Positions 9,017 through 17,265 are shown, counted from the first letter of the stretch. The stretch: DNA of 64,000 nucleotides from Vibrio mangrovi (GCF_024346955.1 NZ_AP024884.1:930001-994000); one strand, 5' to 3'. Notes: generated from the letters alone by a model not told the origin. Translations and numbers: made by a program.

Positions 9017-10237
9017 ATGAAGATTAAACCACTCGTCGCCGCCCTCATCATCGCTGCCCCCGGTCTGGTTAATGCCGCAGAATTCGTGCTGACCGATGCC
9101 ACAACCAATATTGATGTCGGTGCGTGGAAAGTCACCAATAAAGATCTGGGTATTCAACAACCGTTCTCTATCGAAAAACGTCAGTTACACGGTGGTAAGC
9201 AAGCCGGAGTCGAAACACTGATCATCAATAACGGAGAGCTGGAAATTACCTTAGTTCCGACCCGTGGCATGGGAATATTTAATGTCAAAAGAGACGGGAA
9301 ACGGATTCTCGGCTGGGATTCTCCGGTCAAAGAAATCGTCAATCCGGCCTTTATCGATCTGGAAAGCCGCAACGGTCTGGGCTGGCTGGATGGTTTCAAT
9401 GAGATGATGGTTCGCTGTGGTTATGAATGGACCGGACACCCGGGTGTCGATGATAACGGGCAACTGCTCAGTCTGCATGGCCGTCTTCAGAATACCCCGG
9501 CTTCAACAGTCAAAATCACCATTGATGATAAGGAACCTTATACCATTACGGTTCAAGGTGAAGTCTCTGAAAGAACCTTTAAAAAAGCAGAACTGGTCAC
9601 GCTTACTTCGTTTTCAGTCACTCCCGGCAGCAATCAGTTTGCCGTCCATGACACGTTAACCAACAAAGCCGATTACGAAGACGAGTATCAAATCATTTAT
9701 CACTCCAATTTTGGTCGTCCGATACTGGAAAAAGGCGCAAAAATTACCGCCGCAGCCAGCGAAATTTCACCGTTTAACGATTACGCGAAAAAAGGTCTGC
9801 AAGACTGGCAAACTTATCTCGGCCCGACCAAGGGATATGATGAGATGGTTTATAACCTGAAACCGATCGGAGACAAACAGGGCAATACGCTCGCCGTCCT
9901 ACATAACCAAGCCGGTAATCAGGGCGTTTCCGTCGGCTATAACATCAAACAACTACCGGTACTGACCATCTGGAAAAACACCGACACGCTGCAACAGGGT
10001 TATGTCACTGGTATCGAACCGGGAACCAGCTACGCCTACAACACCAAGTATCAACACCCACTGGGACTGGTACCAAAAATCGAACCCGGCGCTTCCAGAC
10101 ATTTTGACGTCACTTACACAGTGCTGCGCAATATCAAAGAAGTGAATCAGGCACTGGCAACCGTGGCCGACATTCAGGGCAACACGCCCGTCAAGCAGGT
10201 TAAAAAACCACTGGTTGATTTAACGAAAGTTCACTAA
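9017..10237 (+). CDS. Periplasmic DUF4432 (aldose-epimerase-like) protein
   Basis: A 406-residue protein with a clear signal peptide (MKIKPLVAALIIAAPG, cleavage after VNAA) and a DUF4432 body, a galactose-mutarotase-like beta-sandwich. Recognisable are LEITLVPTRGMGI, GWLDGFNEMMVRCGYEW, LHGRLQNTPA and YHSNFGRPIL, the pattern of histidine and acidic residues seen in this superfamily. It should bind or epimerise a sugar in the periplasm, but the substrate is unknown. It is monocistronic, bracketed by inverted repeats. The start ATG 9017 is preceded by AAGGA with suitable spacing. Confidence 0.85.
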   Translation: MKIKPLVAALIIAAPGLVNAAEFVLTDATTNIDVGAWKVTNKDLGIQQPFSIEKRQLHGGKQAGVETLIINNGELEITLVPTRGMGIFNVKRDGKRILGWDSPVKEIVNPAFIDLESRNGLGWLDGFNEMMVRCGYEWTGHPGVDDNGQLLSLHGRLQNTPASTVKITIDDKEPYTITVQGEVSERTFKKAELVTLTSFSVTPGSNQFAVHDTLTNKADYEDEYQIIYHSNFGRPILEKGAKITAAASEISPFNDYAKKGLQDWQTYLGPTKGYDEMVYNLKPIGDKQGNTLAVLHNQAGNQGVSVGYNIKQLPVLTIWKNTDTLQQGYVTGIEPGTSYAYNTKYQHPLGLVPKIEPGASRHFDVTYTVLRNIKEVNQALATVADIQGNTPVKQVKKPLVDLTKVH

Positions 10238-10253
10238 AAGCGGGATCTTGCTT

Positions 10254-10293
10254 GTCCCCTCAATCGTATGGTGTTTGTGTGGATTGAGGGGAC
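10254..10293 (+). terminator. Large inverted repeat after the DUF4432 gene
   Basis: A perfect 12-bp inverted repeat (GTCCCCTCAATC / GATTGAGGGGAC) with a 16-base loop starts 16 bases after the stop codon. There is no T tract. It shares the GGGGAC/GTCCCC core with the hairpin at 8736, though the stems otherwise differ. Confidence 0.55.
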
Positions 10294-10482
10294 GAGCTGG
10301 AGAAATGTGGTATTCATACAAGGAAAATCCACCTGCGTGCAAAACTGGAATCTGACGCTGTCTCAGCTCAGTATCCACTTTGAAGGCCGACTCACCCCAT
10401 ACCTGGATTTATAAAAGTGGGCGTGACACAGAATAATAAACAGTCTCGCTAAAAATGTATCCGGATTTTATTGACCACTACA
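10294..10482. other. Gene-free segment next to the island
   Basis: No open frame with coding character is visible on either strand. The stretch around 10360-10400 (ACTTTGAAGGCCGACTCACC) looks like the end of an IS21-type element, but no second end or transposase is nearby, so it is only a possible relic. This segment separates the conserved DUF4432 gene from the accessory region. Confidence 0.4.
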
Positions 10483-10766
10483 CTAATTACTATAATCCCT
10501 GAATGGAATATCATCAGTTAACGCCTGACCGGGTGTGGTTAACCATTGCCACAACTGTTCTTGCGTTAAAACCCCCATTCCCACACGAAGCAGTGCTTCA
10601 CCTAAATCATGGCTTTCTACAACACTTAGTCGTCCACAAGCAATAATTACCGACGGTACACTAGGATCTACGCCTGGGTGACATAATGTAGAGCAAAAGG
10701 TATGCCCGTAACCGTGAATTTCAGAAGCAGCCAAAACCTCGGTCGAGCTATTATAATCAACCAGTT
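10483..10766 (-). pseudogene. Severed C-terminal fragment of the helicase-nuclease gene
   Basis: Reading the reverse strand from the IS border at 10766, the frame is open through LVDYNSSTEVLAASEIHGYG and on to FRDYSN and a stop at 10483. Joining it to the helicase reading frame that stops at 11996 gives 2632 + 284 = 2916 bases, an exact multiple of three, with no stop at the junction. It is therefore the last ~94 codons of the gene at 11996-14627, separated by the IS3-family insertion. It has no start codon or ribosome site of its own. It probably forms the C-terminal half of the PD-(D/E)XK nuclease fold. Confidence 0.85.
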
Positions 10767-10829
10767 TGAATAGCCACCGACTTGATAGACACCTTTTAGT
10801 TAGACAAAATGACTAACAGAGAGGTGCTT

Positions 10830-11108
10830 ATGAGCAGCAAAAGATATCCAGAAGAATTTAAAATTGAAGCGGTAAAACAGGTCACGGAAAAAGGTCATAG
10901 TGTGGCTGATGTTGCCAACCGCTTAGGGACGACTACCCACAGCCTTTATGCTTGGGTGAAGCGCTACGGTCCCGACTCCTCCCAACACCAAGCTCAATCT
11001 GATGAAAGTGCCGAAATTCGCAGGCTTCGAAAAGAACTGCAAAGAGTCACCGAAGAGCGGGATATACTAAAAAAAGCCGCGGTGTACTTCGCAAGCCAGT
11101 CCGACTGA
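10830..11108 (+). CDS. IS3-family OrfA (HTH DNA-binding protein)
   Basis: A 92-residue protein starting at ATG 10830, chosen over the in-frame ATG at 10809 because GAGGTG lies just upstream. SSKRYPEEFKIEAVKQV and SVADVANRLGTTTHSLYAW are the helix-turn-helix of the HTH_Tnp_1 family, followed by a leucine-zipper-like region (EIRRLRKELQRVTEERDIL). It binds the IS ends. Near its end a run of seven A residues (11069-11075, in ACTAAAAAAAGCC) is a standard slippery site for -1 frameshifting into orfB. Confidence 0.93.
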   Translation: MSSKRYPEEFKIEAVKQVTEKGHSVADVANRLGTTTHSLYAWVKRYGPDSSQHQAQSDESAEIRRLRKELQRVTEERDILKKAAVYFASQSD

Positions 11109-11155
11109 GGTACGCCTTCATCAAAGCCAATCAGTCTATTTGGCCTGTTCGACGG

Positions 11156-11980
11156 ATGTGTAAAATCCTTGGGGTTCATCCCAGTGGTTATTATGCCTGG
11201 TTAAAACACCCTGACAGCAAACAAGAGAAACGGCGTAAATATCTTCTCGGGCTTATCAAACAGTTTTGGTTGGAATCAGGCGGGGTTTATGGCTATCGAA
11301 AGATATACAGTGACCTACGAGATGAAGGTGAATCCTGTGGGATCAATCAAGTGTATCGCTTGATGAAGCGAGAAGGCTTACAGTCACAACGCGGATATCG
11401 TAAACCCAGAGCTAAAGCAGGTACTGAGCATGTCATTTCGGCAAACAAATTAGCCAGAGAGTTCAATCCAACGGCTCCAAATCAATCATGGGTAACCGAT
11501 ATTACCTATATAAAAACACATGAAGGTTGGTTGTATCTTGCCGTTGTTGTTGATCTTTTTTCTAGAAGAGTGATTGGCTGGTCGATGAAAAGTCGAATAA
11601 CTAAAGAGTTGGTTTTGGATGCGCTTTTAATGGCTATATGGCGACGTTCTCCAATCCAAAAGGTACTTGTACATTCCGATCAAGGTAGCCAGTATACAAG
11701 TCACGACTGGAACAAGTTCTTAAAGCAACATGGACTAGAAGCCAGTATGAGCCGTCGAGGTAATTGTCACGATAATGCTGTGGCAGAAAGCTTTTTCCAG
11801 CTACTGAAAAGAGAAAGAATCAAACGCAAAATCTACTCCACACGGGGAGATGCTCGCATGGATATCTTTGAATACATAGAGATGTTCTACAACGTGAAGC
11901 GCAGGCATGGTTCCAATAATCAATTGTCACCTGTAGAGTATGAGAAGCAATATGAGAGAAGACTAACTAGTGTCTACTGA
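11156..11980 (+). CDS. IS3-family OrfB transposase (DDE)
   Basis: The 274 residues from ATG 11156 contain the HTH_21 region and an rve integrase core with all three catalytic residues: VTDITYIKTHEGWLYL (D), VLVHSDQGSQYTS (D) and NCHDNAVAESFFQLLK (E). The frame is open upstream to the A7 slippery run and reads RYAFIKANQSIWPVRRM before the annotated start, so the active enzyme is the OrfAB fusion from 10830 made by -1 frameshifting. Both frames are intact, so the element is probably still mobile. Its last bases run into the right inverted repeat. Confidence 0.95.
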   Translation: MCKILGVHPSGYYAWLKHPDSKQEKRRKYLLGLIKQFWLESGGVYGYRKIYSDLRDEGESCGINQVYRLMKREGLQSQRGYRKPRAKAGTEHVISANKLAREFNPTAPNQSWVTDITYIKTHEGWLYLAVVVDLFSRRVIGWSMKSRITKELVLDALLMAIWRRSPIQKVLVHSDQGSQYTSHDWNKFLKQHGLEASMSRRGNCHDNAVAESFFQLLKRERIKRKIYSTRGDARMDIFEYIEMFYNVKRRHGSNNQLSPVEYEKQYERRLTSVY

Positions 11981-14627
11981 CTCGGTGGCTATTCATTTTA
12001 TCGCCTTGTTTTGACTTCAATTCCAAAACAATTTCTGGAGAATTAAGTAATTTCAAGAGGTAATCAGGCGCACCAGTCTTGGTTTTGTCGTCCAGCTTTT
12101 CAAACTGAATGCCAAGAGTTGTTAACAACTCTTCGAACGCAACCTCAAACTCACCGCCCCTTTTGTCATAATAATTATGAAATAGCTGATTTAATGAATA
12201 CCGGCTTGCTCTTTCAATTTGTCTTTCGGATGCCTTTTGTCTTTGGCTTACCTTCCAATCACGACACGCATCTCGCAACCAATTCGCCTTATTATGTGGG
12301 GTTGGCTTTACTTTTTGAAATGCCGTTAAACGAGCTAGATCGGCTTCTGGCGTTCCAAGCATTAATTGCTCAGGCGAATGATAGCCAAGATTTCGTAAGG
12401 CAAGTATTTCTATACGACTTAATCTAAAATTTTGTACATTTTCAATTTTAGATAAAGATGTCATCCAAAGAATATCGTCAGGCAACCCTTCGCTAATTCT
12501 GTAACTTAATCGGCGAATTGCCCTTGGTAATTGACGTAATTGGTTTAAAAGTTGTTCGTCATTCCTAAGAGCTAGCGGTCTGTTAAGAACGGGTACTCTA
12601 GAATCTGTTGCTGACATTATAATTGATGAAAGCCCTTGCATAGCCCAGACTAAATTCCTAAACATTTCGTTTAGCATTCCGGCGGTTAAACTAGGCAAAC
12701 TGCCTTCTAAGGCTCTCAATTCTGTACCAGAAATCCAGTCTAGTGTTAACTTTGCACCATTTGTTGGGGACACATCGGCCTGCCACATACTCTCATATAA
12801 ATCACCAACATGAGCAGAAGGATCAATGATGGCTTGCTTTCCCAAAGGCCACGGTAAAAACCGAGTAGGCTGCTGACCATTAAAAGCCTTAAATTCCGGG
12901 CTGGCAAAACAAGAAGATGCAATTAAAAACGCAAATTTATCATCATCCCTACTTTGCTCATCATTAGATAAGCAAGTAGTGAGAACTTGAACTTTTTGAA
13001 TGCAATAGTTTAATAAATTAATACCAGTGTCAGGCAATAATCCACTGAATGCTATTGCTTTTCCAAGAGGGGTCACAATTAAATTGCCGCCAGATGTTTC
13101 AAGCAAAAGTCCTTTTTGGTACAACGAACTAACCCCAATTTTCAGAGTTTCAGGCCAAGTAGAAAAGTTTGCGTTATTGTTATCTTGCTCCCTTAATCCG
13201 CTTAACGTAGAGCAGATTAAGTGGATTAAACTATCTCTAGAGGTGCAAAGCCCAGAAGCAATTAATTGTAAGGATAATTGCTCAAATCTTGATGGTGTAA
13301 TTCTGCTTTCTAAAGAAAGTAGCTTCCCTAAATTCAAATACTGTCTAGCGGCAAAAGTATCCCCCGGGCTTCGGGAAAAAAATATCACTCGACCCACTTC
13401 ATGCTCAAACCCCATCCTACCAACACGGCCGGACATATTGTGAAACTCTGCTTGGTCTATAGGAACATATTGGCGCATATTAGCGTTCCACCGTTTCCAG
13501 TCCGCAAAAACAGCTGCACCGAGTGGAAAATTAACACCTGCTGCTAATGTTGACGTAGCAAAAACAACATCTAACTTATTTTCTATTAAGCGACGTTCTA
13601 CAACTTCTCTCTCTTCATCGGTTAAATCAGCACTATGAGAACCTACGTGGTGTTCGATAACTTGTGAAAGAAATTGGTTTGCAGATGTTTCAGGAAGATC
13701 TTCAAATGCTAATGAAAGTTGTCCTTGAGGTGGATTCAAGTAATTATCTACAAATGACTTCGCTAAATCATATGTATCCTGTTTTTTCATACAAAAAACT
13801 ATTATGGGGACAGGCGGGGAAGGTTCTTTGAGTAACGTAGCAACCGCCGATAGTGGTGATAAATCAGCCCCTACCGGTAGCGGAATGTTCTCAATTATTT
13901 CATCCGGGTTGGCTGTATTACAGACCCCCATTCCATTGGAGTTCCAACACTCGTAACTTAGGTGTTTTTCTCTTGTATGTGACACTACTAGCGATACATC
14001 TAACCAGTTGGCTAACATAGCAGAGTCTTTTTCTTCCAAAACAGCAGATAACCCTACAAATTGCTTCCATCCCGCGTTTTTAAGTAGCGTGAGCAATACC
14101 TCAACGCTTTGCCCCCTGTGTAAGTCGCCTAATAATTGAATTTCATCGCAAACAACTACAGTGTTTCTCATATCTGTTGGAATACCAGATGCAGAAAGTA
14201 AGGCTAGATATTTTTCGTAAGTTGCCACTAATACTCGTGAACTTAAGGGGTCTCTAGGCAGATTTCCTTCGGCATCCTCCACATAGTCCCCTGTAGCTAT
14301 AACAAGTGACGATTTATCACCTTCCAGTAAAGTAGGTAGTAAGAGAGACTTAAAATCTTCAAACTTTTGTTTTGCCAGAGCCCTATGAGTTACCAAATAT
14401 ACAGTAAAGCACCCCGTTTCAACCCCATTAGCCAAACCCCAAAGTGCAATTTGCGTCTTCCCGGTTGATGTTGGCGATACTGTTAAAACACTTTCTCCAC
14501 GCCCTACACCTGCTTCTAATGCTGCAAATTGCGCATCACTGAGCGAATACTGTTCATCTTCTTTAAAAACCAAGTGTTCCAACGCAAGATCTGATAAACC
14601 ATGCTCTTCAGGCAGTTCAAACTTCAT
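11967..14627 (-). CDS. Ski2-like SF2 helicase with PD-(D/E)XK nuclease domain, IS-interrupted
   Basis: The reverse-strand frame encodes 886 residues, of which 877 are native; the last nine come from the IS end. Motif I is SPTSTGKTQIA, motif II DEIQ, motif III LSAV, motif V ATSTLAAGVNFPLG and motif VI NMSGRVGRMG, a Ski2/Hel308-like superfamily 2 helicase. After a winged-helix region and an HhH-like segment (LSRIEILALRNLGYHSPEQL), the C-terminus has GGEFEVAFEELLTTLGI, then GAPDYLL and IVLELKSKQ, the E...D...ExK signature of a PD-(D/E)XK nuclease (D855, E869, K871). The insertion lies six residues after that Lys, so the nuclease fold is cut. Base composition is AT-richer than neighbours. A phage- or plasmid-defence role is an inference. 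Confidence 0.85.
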   Translation of the reverse strand: MKFELPEEHGLSDLALEHLVFKEDEQYSLSDAQFAALEAGVGRGESVLTVSPTSTGKTQIALWGLANGVETGCFTVYLVTHRALAKQKFEDFKSLLLPTLLEGDKSSLVIATGDYVEDAEGNLPRDPLSSRVLVATYEKYLALLSASGIPTDMRNTVVVCDEIQLLGDLHRGQSVEVLLTLLKNAGWKQFVGLSAVLEEKDSAMLANWLDVSLVVSHTREKHLSYECWNSNGMGVCNTANPDEIIENIPLPVGADLSPLSAVATLLKEPSPPVPIIVFCMKKQDTYDLAKSFVDNYLNPPQGQLSLAFEDLPETSANQFLSQVIEHHVGSHSADLTDEEREVVERRLIENKLDVVFATSTLAAGVNFPLGAAVFADWKRWNANMRQYVPIDQAEFHNMSGRVGRMGFEHEVGRVIFFSRSPGDTFAARQYLNLGKLLSLESRITPSRFEQLSLQLIASGLCTSRDSLIHLICSTLSGLREQDNNNANFSTWPETLKIGVSSLYQKGLLLETSGGNLIVTPLGKAIAFSGLLPDTGINLLNYCIQKVQVLTTCLSNDEQSRDDDKFAFLIASSCFASPEFKAFNGQQPTRFLPWPLGKQAIIDPSAHVGDLYESMWQADVSPTNGAKLTLDWISGTELRALEGSLPSLTAGMLNEMFRNLVWAMQGLSSIIMSATDSRVPVLNRPLALRNDEQLLNQLRQLPRAIRRLSYRISEGLPDDILWMTSLSKIENVQNFRLSRIEILALRNLGYHSPEQLMLGTPEADLARLTAFQKVKPTPHNKANWLRDACRDWKVSQRQKASERQIERASRYSLNQLFHNYYDKRGGEFEVAFEELLTTLGIQFEKLDDKTKTGAPDYLLKLLNSPEIVLELKSKQGDKMNSHRVSRH

Positions 14628-14792
14628 TGTTATATTCTCTTTGTTATCTTGTACTGAAATTCAAAAAGGCGTTCAAGGAAGTATCTAGGGTCTTTGTAAG
14701 CTTTCACATAATTTACGAACTTCCGCTTAGGGCCTTTGAATAATCAATCAGTTGATGTCCGTTGGGGCGACAGCGCATACTCGGGTGGTACC
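14628..14792. other. Spacer between the helicase gene and the attC site
   Basis: About 165 bases upstream of the helicase ATG. No gene or clear hairpin is visible. The helicase ribosome site (AAAGAGAATATAAC before the ATG) lies at its left edge, so it holds the helicase promoter. The segment follows an attC end (GTTATAC in the reverse direction). Confidence 0.4.
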
Positions 14793-14885
14793 GTATAACG
14801 TGTAGTCCAATTGCCGACTACTGGCGATAATTTGGGGAACCAAAATTCGTGACAGTACGAGGTCAATTGGAACGCCCTGTTAGCT
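14793..14885 (-). other. Integron attC recombination site (downstream of the hypothetical cassette gene)
   Basis: In the reverse direction it starts AGCTAAC and ends GTTATAC. The arms TAACAGGGCGTTCCAATTG and TAACGTGTAGTCCAATTG (second one as reverse complement) pair over nearly their whole length, which is the imperfect-palindrome architecture of attC. Its first half-site AGCTAAC is the exact complement of the leading core GTTAGCT at the other side of the adjacent gene, as required for an integron cassette. It begins seven bases after that gene's stop codon. Confidence 0.85.
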
Positions 14886-14891
14886 TTCATT

Positions 14892-15281
14892 TCACACAGC
14901 CCACACATCTAACCTAACTATATTAAAAGCGATATATTCACCTATTAAACTTTCATCGCTTATCTCAAATGGCTCATTTATTTGAACGCTACCGCACGAA
15001 ACAACAACCGGATCAACGGACTTTATGAATCCATAGGCTTTGTAACTCCATCCGCCAGTACAAGACAATTCTTCTATACAATCTGGATTGCCATCAAATA
15101 TCTGCTCAAAAGTTTCATCTTCATCATCAATCCCAACTGAAAGCTCAACATCAATAATCTCACCCTCAGTCACAGCCTTTTGATACCCGATACAATCCAT
15201 AGCCTCATATACTTTACCTTCGATTTCGAGGTATGTTGGCAACCCTTCTTCATCCGCTACTTTTATTATCTTTGCTATCAT
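14892..15281 (-). CDS. Integron cassette-encoded hypothetical protein
   Basis: A 129-residue acidic protein (MIAKIIKVADEEGLPTYLEI at the N-terminus, ending RLDVWAV) with no signal peptide or membrane segment and no family that I recognise. Many Glu/Asp residues, four Cys (two near DGNPDCIEELSCTGG) and beta-rich patterning suggest a small soluble beta fold. The gene occupies a minimal cassette: about 20 bases from the upstream attC core to the ATG, and seven bases from the stop to the next attC. Such cassettes usually lack their own promoter or carry a weak one; none is evident here. Confidence 0.8.
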   Translation of the reverse strand: MIAKIIKVADEEGLPTYLEIEGKVYEAMDCIGYQKAVTEGEIIDVELSVGIDDEDETFEQIFDGNPDCIEELSCTGGWSYKAYGFIKSVDPVVVSCGSVQINEPFEISDESLIGEYIAFNIVRLDVWAV

Positions 15282-15302
15282 ATGTAGAAATTACCACCTG
15301 AA

Positions 15303-15418
15303 AGCTAACGCCTTGCTCATCGGGCCACCGAAGCAGAGCATTTTTTGTGATAAAGTGATCGTAGCGAGCCACAAAAAATGCGGAACGAAGGTGGGTCCGG
15401 TGCAGCAATTTGTTATGT
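15303..15418 (-). other. Integron attC recombination site (downstream of the cold-shock cassette)
   Basis: In the reverse direction it starts ACATAACAAATTGCTG and ends AAGGCGTTAGCT, resembling Vibrio-type repeats (TAACAAA...GGCGTTAG). The outer arms TAACAAATTGCTGCACCGG and TAACGCCTTGCTCATCGGG pair imperfectly and an inner palindrome (CATTTTTTGTGGCTCG / GAGCATTTTTTGTGA region) extends the hairpin. It lies 22 bases after the cold-shock gene stop and about 20 bases before the next cassette's start codon. Confidence 0.87.
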
Positions 15419-15440
15419 GCGTGGCTGTAGACCAAACCTC

Positions 15441-15644
15441 TTAAAGTGGCTTAACGTTAGTAGCACAAGGACCTTTTTGACCTTGCCCCACTACATATTC
15501 AACTTTCTGACCATCCCTAAGTGATTTACGACCGCTAGCCTGTATTTCTGAGTGATGAACAAACAAATCTTTGCTGCCATCATCAGGTGTAATAAATCCG
15601 AATCCTTTATCGTCATTGAACCACTTAACTGTACCTTTACTCAT
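15441..15644 (-). CDS. CspA-family cold-shock protein
   Basis: A 67-residue single cold-shock domain: [20 protein letters not shown] contains RNP-1 (KGFGFI) and DLFVHHSEI contains RNP-2. Length and sequence match CspA-type RNA chaperones that melt mRNA structure, including transcription of cold-induced genes. The gene sits inside an integron cassette: its attC follows 22 bases after the stop, and the matching leading core GTTATGT is found about 95 bases upstream (15743-15749, reverse strand). The upstream leader is long and may carry the gene's own promoter. Function is secure; the cassette context is unusual for a csp gene. Confidence 0.95.
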   Translation of the reverse strand: MSKGTVKWFNDDKGFGFITPDDGSKDLFVHHSEIQASGRKSLRDGQKVEYVVGQGQKGPCATNVKPL

Positions 15645-15742
15645 GCTCTCTATATTCTCTATTTGGGTGAGTTTTAAATTACCAGTATCGCTATCACCAT
15701 TACGAAACTAGTATTTTGAATCGATCGCCATAGTTCTCGGAC

Positions 15743-15772
15743 ACATAACAGTATCTTTTAATCAGATACTGT
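15743..15772 (-). other. Leading cassette core and hairpin upstream of the cold-shock gene
   Basis: Reverse-strand GTTATGT (15749 to 15743) matches the complement of the first half-site (ACATAAC) of the attC behind the cold-shock gene, marking the expected upstream edge of that cassette. It abuts a perfect 9-bp hairpin (ACAGTATCT / AGATACTGT, 15748-15772). A full attC is not recognisable here, so the preceding site may be degenerate or an attI relic. Confidence 0.5.
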
Positions 15773-16130
15773 CTGCATAAGTCTGGCAGAAAACACCGAA
15801 TTCAGGCCCATATCAATTTGTTTTATCTCACAAAACCATATGAAAAAAGTGACAATTACAGACCGTGTCTATCTAACTCTTCATACAAAACTAAATACAT
15901 AGTCGACCATGAATCACAATAGATCAACAAATGATAAGAGAAACGCATCCAAAACCTATAGAACTAAAATAAGGACACCCGCCCTAATCAATCTCTCATC
16001 ATCATGCAATCAGTCTGACCATTGATGACCAACAAAGTTGAACTCACTCGGAATAAGCTGTTGAATCGGTTTCCTATCTCGCCTCAGTCCACCACGATAA
16101 GACGCACGTTTCATCATCCCGAGAGTATCC
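15773..16130. other. Upstream region of the RAYT gene
   Basis: About 360 bases without a convincing gene. At 15971-15983 the motif AAGGACACCCGCC is an imperfect inverted copy of GGTGCGTGTCC, which recurs twice downstream of the RAYT gene, so it may mark the left edge of that element. Confidence 0.4.
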
Positions 16131-17093
16131 ATGACAACTGCCCGCTCACAACTGATTTGCCCCGAGGTCACGCCCTACTATCACATCGTCTCCCGCTGTG
16201 TCCGCCGCTCATTTTTATGTGGTTACGATAGTTATAGTGGTAAATCCTATGAGCATCGCCGTGACTGGGTGGAATCGCGTATATTCACATTAGCTTCTAT
16301 TTACTGTATTGGAATCTGCTCTCATGCAGTGATGAGTAACCATTACCATATGGTCGTCTATATCGATAAAAAGAAAGCTATCTCTCTTTCTGACCATGAG
16401 GTCATTGAACGATGGGGACAAGAGCATCAACTCCCCCGGCTCATTCAGCGTCTTCTCGCCGGCCAGCTGATTTCTCAAGCTGAACGTGATTCCTGCACCG
16501 AACTCATTGATACCTGGCGTCACCGCCTGTATTCCCTCAGTTGTTTTATGCAAGAGCTCAATTACGAGATTGCCGTCCGCGCTAACAAAGAAGACCAGTG
16601 CAAAGGGCGATTCTGGGAAGGACGGTTTAAATCTCAGGCTTTACTCGATGAGAAGGCCCTGTTAGCAGCAATGGCCTATGTTGACCTCAATCCGGTCAGG
16701 GCGAACATGGCTGACACACCCGAGCAGTCTGAGTACACTTCGATTAAAGCCCGACTGACCTCACTGGAGCAAGGAAAAACCGAAACCCACGGTTTAGTGA
16801 ATTTCATCGGCTACGAACATCAGGATAAACCCCAAGGCATTCCTTTCCGGCTGATGGATTATATCGAATTGGTCGACTGGGTCGGGCGGCAAATCAGGGA
16901 AGATAAACGGGGCTATATTAACCAACGCCTGCCCAATATTCTCATGCGGTTGTCCCTACCTCAGCAGGAATGCCTCAAACTCTGCACCGAGCTGGAAAAG
17001 AAACCCAGGCTCTGGATTGGCTCAGCTAAACGGCTTAATCTCGCGAAACAACAGCTCAAAAAGCAGAGAATCCTCGGGATTCATATTTCCTGA
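16131..17093 (+). CDS. RAYT / Y1 transposase (HUH, IS200-like)
   Basis: A 320-residue protein of the REP-associated tyrosine transposase family. YYHIVSRCVRRSFLCGYD is the characteristic N-terminal strand, CSHAVMSNHYHMVVYID holds the HUH metal motif (HYH), and GRFWEGRFKSQAL plus YVDLNPVRA are the usual later motifs. The single catalytic Tyr is probably in FMQELNYEIA, near residue 143. These domesticated nickases process repeated palindromic sequences. The gene stands alone, with related GGACAC motifs on each side and a tandem repeat downstream at 17266. Codon use is like the core genome. Confidence 0.92.
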   Translation: MTTARSQLICPEVTPYYHIVSRCVRRSFLCGYDSYSGKSYEHRRDWVESRIFTLASIYCIGICSHAVMSNHYHMVVYIDKKKAISLSDHEVIERWGQEHQLPRLIQRLLAGQLISQAERDSCTELIDTWRHRLYSLSCFMQELNYEIAVRANKEDQCKGRFWEGRFKSQALLDEKALLAAMAYVDLNPVRANMADTPEQSEYTSIKARLTSLEQGKTETHGLVNFIGYEHQDKPQGIPFRLMDYIELVDWVGRQIREDKRGYINQRLPNILMRLSLPQQECLKLCTELEKKPRLWIGSAKRLNLAKQQLKKQRILGIHIS

Positions 17094-17213
17094 ACAATAC
17101 TGTTCAATATCAATTCACTTTCTGACATTCGTCATCCATTCAAACCGATGATTCATCTTTATCGGCCCGCAAAACTGCTCTTAATCATTTAATAACCCGA
17201 CATAAAATCGAGC

Positions 17214-17239
17214 AAAAAAATAGCTCACCTCAAGAGCTA
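17214..17239 (-). terminator. Terminator of the TRAP operon
   Basis: Read on the reverse strand, TAGCTC / GAGCTA form a 6-bp stem with a 7-base loop, followed by seven T residues. It lies about 195 bases after the dctM stop. Confidence 0.65.
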
Positions 17240-17265
17240 GCTTAGAAAAAACAGAACGACTTCAA

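Larger units (their letters stand above)
10767..11995 (+). mobile_element. IS3-family insertion sequence, complete (1229 bp)
   Basis: Terminal inverted repeats TGAATAGCCACCGA are identical for 14 bp at both ends and continue imperfectly to about 25 bp (TTGATAGACA against GTCAGTAGACA), starting TG and ending CA. Inside are overlapping-frame orfA and orfB typical of IS3. The flanking three bases are GTT on the left and TTT on the right, so a target duplication is absent or has one substitution. The insertion splits a reverse-strand helicase-nuclease gene. Confidence 0.92.

Noticed and set aside
10360..10400. Possible IS21-type terminal sequence
   Set aside because: Only one end-like stretch is recalled from memory; no partner end or transposase gene in the window.
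10764..11998. Target-site duplication of the IS3 element
   Set aside because: The flanking triplets are GTT and TTT, one base apart; too short and imperfect to claim. The in-frame junction works with or without a 3-bp duplication.
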